DNA from: Gemmatimonadota bacterium
GTDB taxonomy: Bacteria; Gemmatimonadota; Gemmatimonadetes; Gemmatimonadales; Gemmatimonadaceae
DNA: 6,977 bases
Reading direction: 5' to 3'
Assembly: GCA_031127185.1 (NCBI GenBank)
Contig: JARIET010000154.1
Location: forward strand, 1-6,977
Part shown: positions 5,830-6,977 of the stretch, piece after piece
Layout of the letters: every line of letters starts with the position of its first letter
Numbering within the stretch: position 1 is the first letter of the stretch
Made by a program: the position numbers and the translations under genes
The notes under the pieces: generated by a model
What the model was told of the DNA's origin: nothing
Database searches by the model: none
The model's input: only the letters and a program-made list of their open reading frames with translations

Positions 5830-6977
5830 ATGACGTCTCCTGTCTACCCGCGTCGCGTTGCCATCGTCGGTGGCGTCCGAACTCCATTTGCCAGGGCGGG
5901 GACGGTGCTCAAGGATGAGAGCGCTATTGAGCTCGGAAAAGTCGCTGTACGTGAGTTGATACACCGCACTGGGGTTGATCCGAAGTCCGTGGAGTTGCTG
6001 GTGTTCGGCACGGTGATCCCCTCGGTGCTGGCGCCCAACATCGCGCGCGAAGTGGCACTGATGCCGCTGCTGCCAAAGGGTGTGCAGGCATGGAGCGTGG
6101 GGCGTGCCTGCGCGTCGGCCAACCAGGCCATCACGGACGCGGCGGACCAGATCGCGATTGGACATGCCGATGTGGCGATCGCCGGAGGAGCCGAGGCGCT
6201 CTCGAACGTGCCCATTCTGCACTCGCGCGGGTTTTCGAGTGCGCTGGTGGCTGCCTCCAAGGCCAAGACGCTGGGCAAGCGGCTGGCGGCGCTCGCGGCG
6301 ATTCGGCCGCGCGACCTGATTCCGATCACGCCGGCAATTGCGGAGCCGACGACAGGTGAATCGATGGGGCAGTCGGCGGACAAGATGGCAAAGATCAACG
6401 GGATCTCGCGCGCCGATCAGGACGCGCTGGCCCTGGCCTCGCACAAGAACGCGGCCGCGGGCACGGCCGATGGCCGGCTGACGGCCGAGATCGTGCCGAT
6501 GAACACGGGCCGGAACTTTGAGCAGGTGATTGCGAGCGACAACGGTGTGCGCGCAGACACGTCATTGGAGCAGCTCGCGGCGCTACGGCCGGTATTTGAT
6601 CGCAAGTACGGCACGGTGACCGCGGGGAACGCCTCACCACTGACGGATGGCGGAGCCGCCGTGTTGCTGATGAGCGAGGAGCGGGCCAAGGCACTGGGAT
6701 TCACTCCGCTGGCGTACATTCGCAGTTACGCCTACGCGGCGCTGGATCCGGGCGAGCAGTTGCTGCAGGCGCCGGTGCTGGCGGCGCCCATCGCACTCAA
6801 GCGCGCGGGGCTTTCGCTCAAGGACATCGATCTGGTGGAGATGCATGAGGCGTTCGCGGCCCAGGTGCTCTCCAATCTTCGCGGGTTCGAGTCAAGAGAG
6901 TGGGCCGCGCGCGCGGGGTTCAGCGCGCCGGTGGGCGAGGTGGACCGCGGCAAGTTGAATGTGATGGGTGGATCGGT
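5830..6977 (+). CDS. fadI: 3-ketoacyl-CoA thiolase, FadI type, 3' truncated
   Basis: The frame runs from ATG 5830 to the window edge (382 codons), so the C-terminus is missing. Thiolases cleave 3-ketoacyl-CoA with CoA to release acetyl-CoA, the last step of beta-oxidation. Cys94 in VGRACAS is the acyl-accepting nucleophile and His339 in MHEAFAAQ a second active-site residue; the C-terminal CxG-type cysteine and GHP histidine lie beyond the edge, which falls in NVMGGS. Features shared with E. coli FadI and the mitochondrial trifunctional beta subunit are APNIARE (68-74), the Lys-rich insertion at about 134-161 followed by RDLIP, EPTTGESMG (172-180), FDRKYGTVTAGN (to Asn267) and RSYAYAALDP. FadI works in a complex with a FadJ-type hydratase/dehydrogenase, whose gene would be expected downstream. 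An in-frame TGA directly before the ATG (5827-5829) fixes the start. The ribosome-binding site is weak. Confidence 0.93.
   Translation, partial: MTSPVYPRRVAIVGGVRTPFARAGTVLKDESAIELGKVAVRELIHRTGVDPKSVELLVFGTVIPSVLAPNIAREVALMPLLPKGVQAWSVGRACASANQAITDAADQIAIGHADVAIAGGAEALSNVPILHSRGFSSALVAASKAKTLGKRLAALAAIRPRDLIPITPAIAEPTTGESMGQSADKMAKINGISRADQDALALASHKNAAAGTADGRLTAEIVPMNTGRNFEQVIASDNGVRADTSLEQLAALRPVFDRKYGTVTAGNASPLTDGGAAVLLMSEERAKALGFTPLAYIRSYAYAALDPGEQLLQAPVLAAPIALKRAGLSLKDIDLVEMHEAFAAQVLSNLRGFESREWAARAGFSAPVGEVDRGKLNVMGGS

Noticed and set aside
5765..5887. N-terminal extension of the small membrane protein to 5887
   Set aside because: The added residues are Arg-rich and non-conserved in character, overlap the thiolase start, and a GGAGG precedes the internal GTG at 5764.
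5554..6444. 296-codon minus-strand frame across the fadI start and the membrane-protein gene
   Set aside because: It overlaps two better supported genes in other frames and its product is Arg/His-rich and unlike any family.
1..6977. A defence system, mobile element or biosynthetic cluster
   Set aside because: All genes belong to metabolic or housekeeping families; no transposase, integrase, nuclease, toxin or repeat array was seen on either strand.

Overview
This GC-rich bacterial window is a compact block of chromosomal housekeeping genes. Eight protein genes are supported, two of them cut by the window edges. There is no rRNA, tRNA, CRISPR array, insertion sequence or phage gene. The mix of a bacterial deoxyhypusine-synthase-like protein, GreA, an FAD-dependent GlpD, a small four-helix membrane protein of the LIC_13387 type and a FadI-type thiolase suggests a free-living heterotroph. 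The general feel is Gemmatimonadota-like, but that lineage guess is weak and no marker gene fixes it.

Layout, left to right. (1) Positions 1-171, minus strand: N-terminal end of an alkaline phosphatase/phosphodiesterase-superfamily protein. (2) Positions 193-1008 and 1016-2257, plus strand: a two-gene operon of a LOG-family Rossmann protein and a deoxyhypusine-synthase-like protein, divergent from gene 1 across only 21 bp. (3) Positions 2344-3153, minus strand: a metallo-beta-lactamase-fold hydrolase, convergent with the operon across a large imperfect palindrome. (4) Positions 3287-3772, plus strand: greA, preceded by a putative promoter and a strong terminator-like hairpin inside its own leader. 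(5) Positions 3808-5334 (glpD) and 5327-5764 (small membrane protein), minus strand: an overlapping pair read from the membrane-protein gene into glpD. (6) From 5830 to the window end, plus strand: a FadI-type 3-ketoacyl-CoA thiolase, cut off before its C-terminal active-site motifs.

The genes do not form one pathway. Functional pairs are LOG with DHS-like (nucleotide and polyamine-type chemistry, translationally coupled) and the small membrane protein with GlpD (glycerol-3-phosphate oxidation at the membrane). FadI belongs to beta-oxidation, and its partner genes would be expected downstream. GreA is a transcription elongation factor. No clearly new biological system is visible. The points most worth a second look are the terminator-like hairpin in the greA leader, the 21-bp divergent start pair that leaves little room for ordinary promoters and 5' leaders, the active-site differences in the deoxyhypusine-synthase homologue, and the apparent lack of an ATG/GTG start for glpD.
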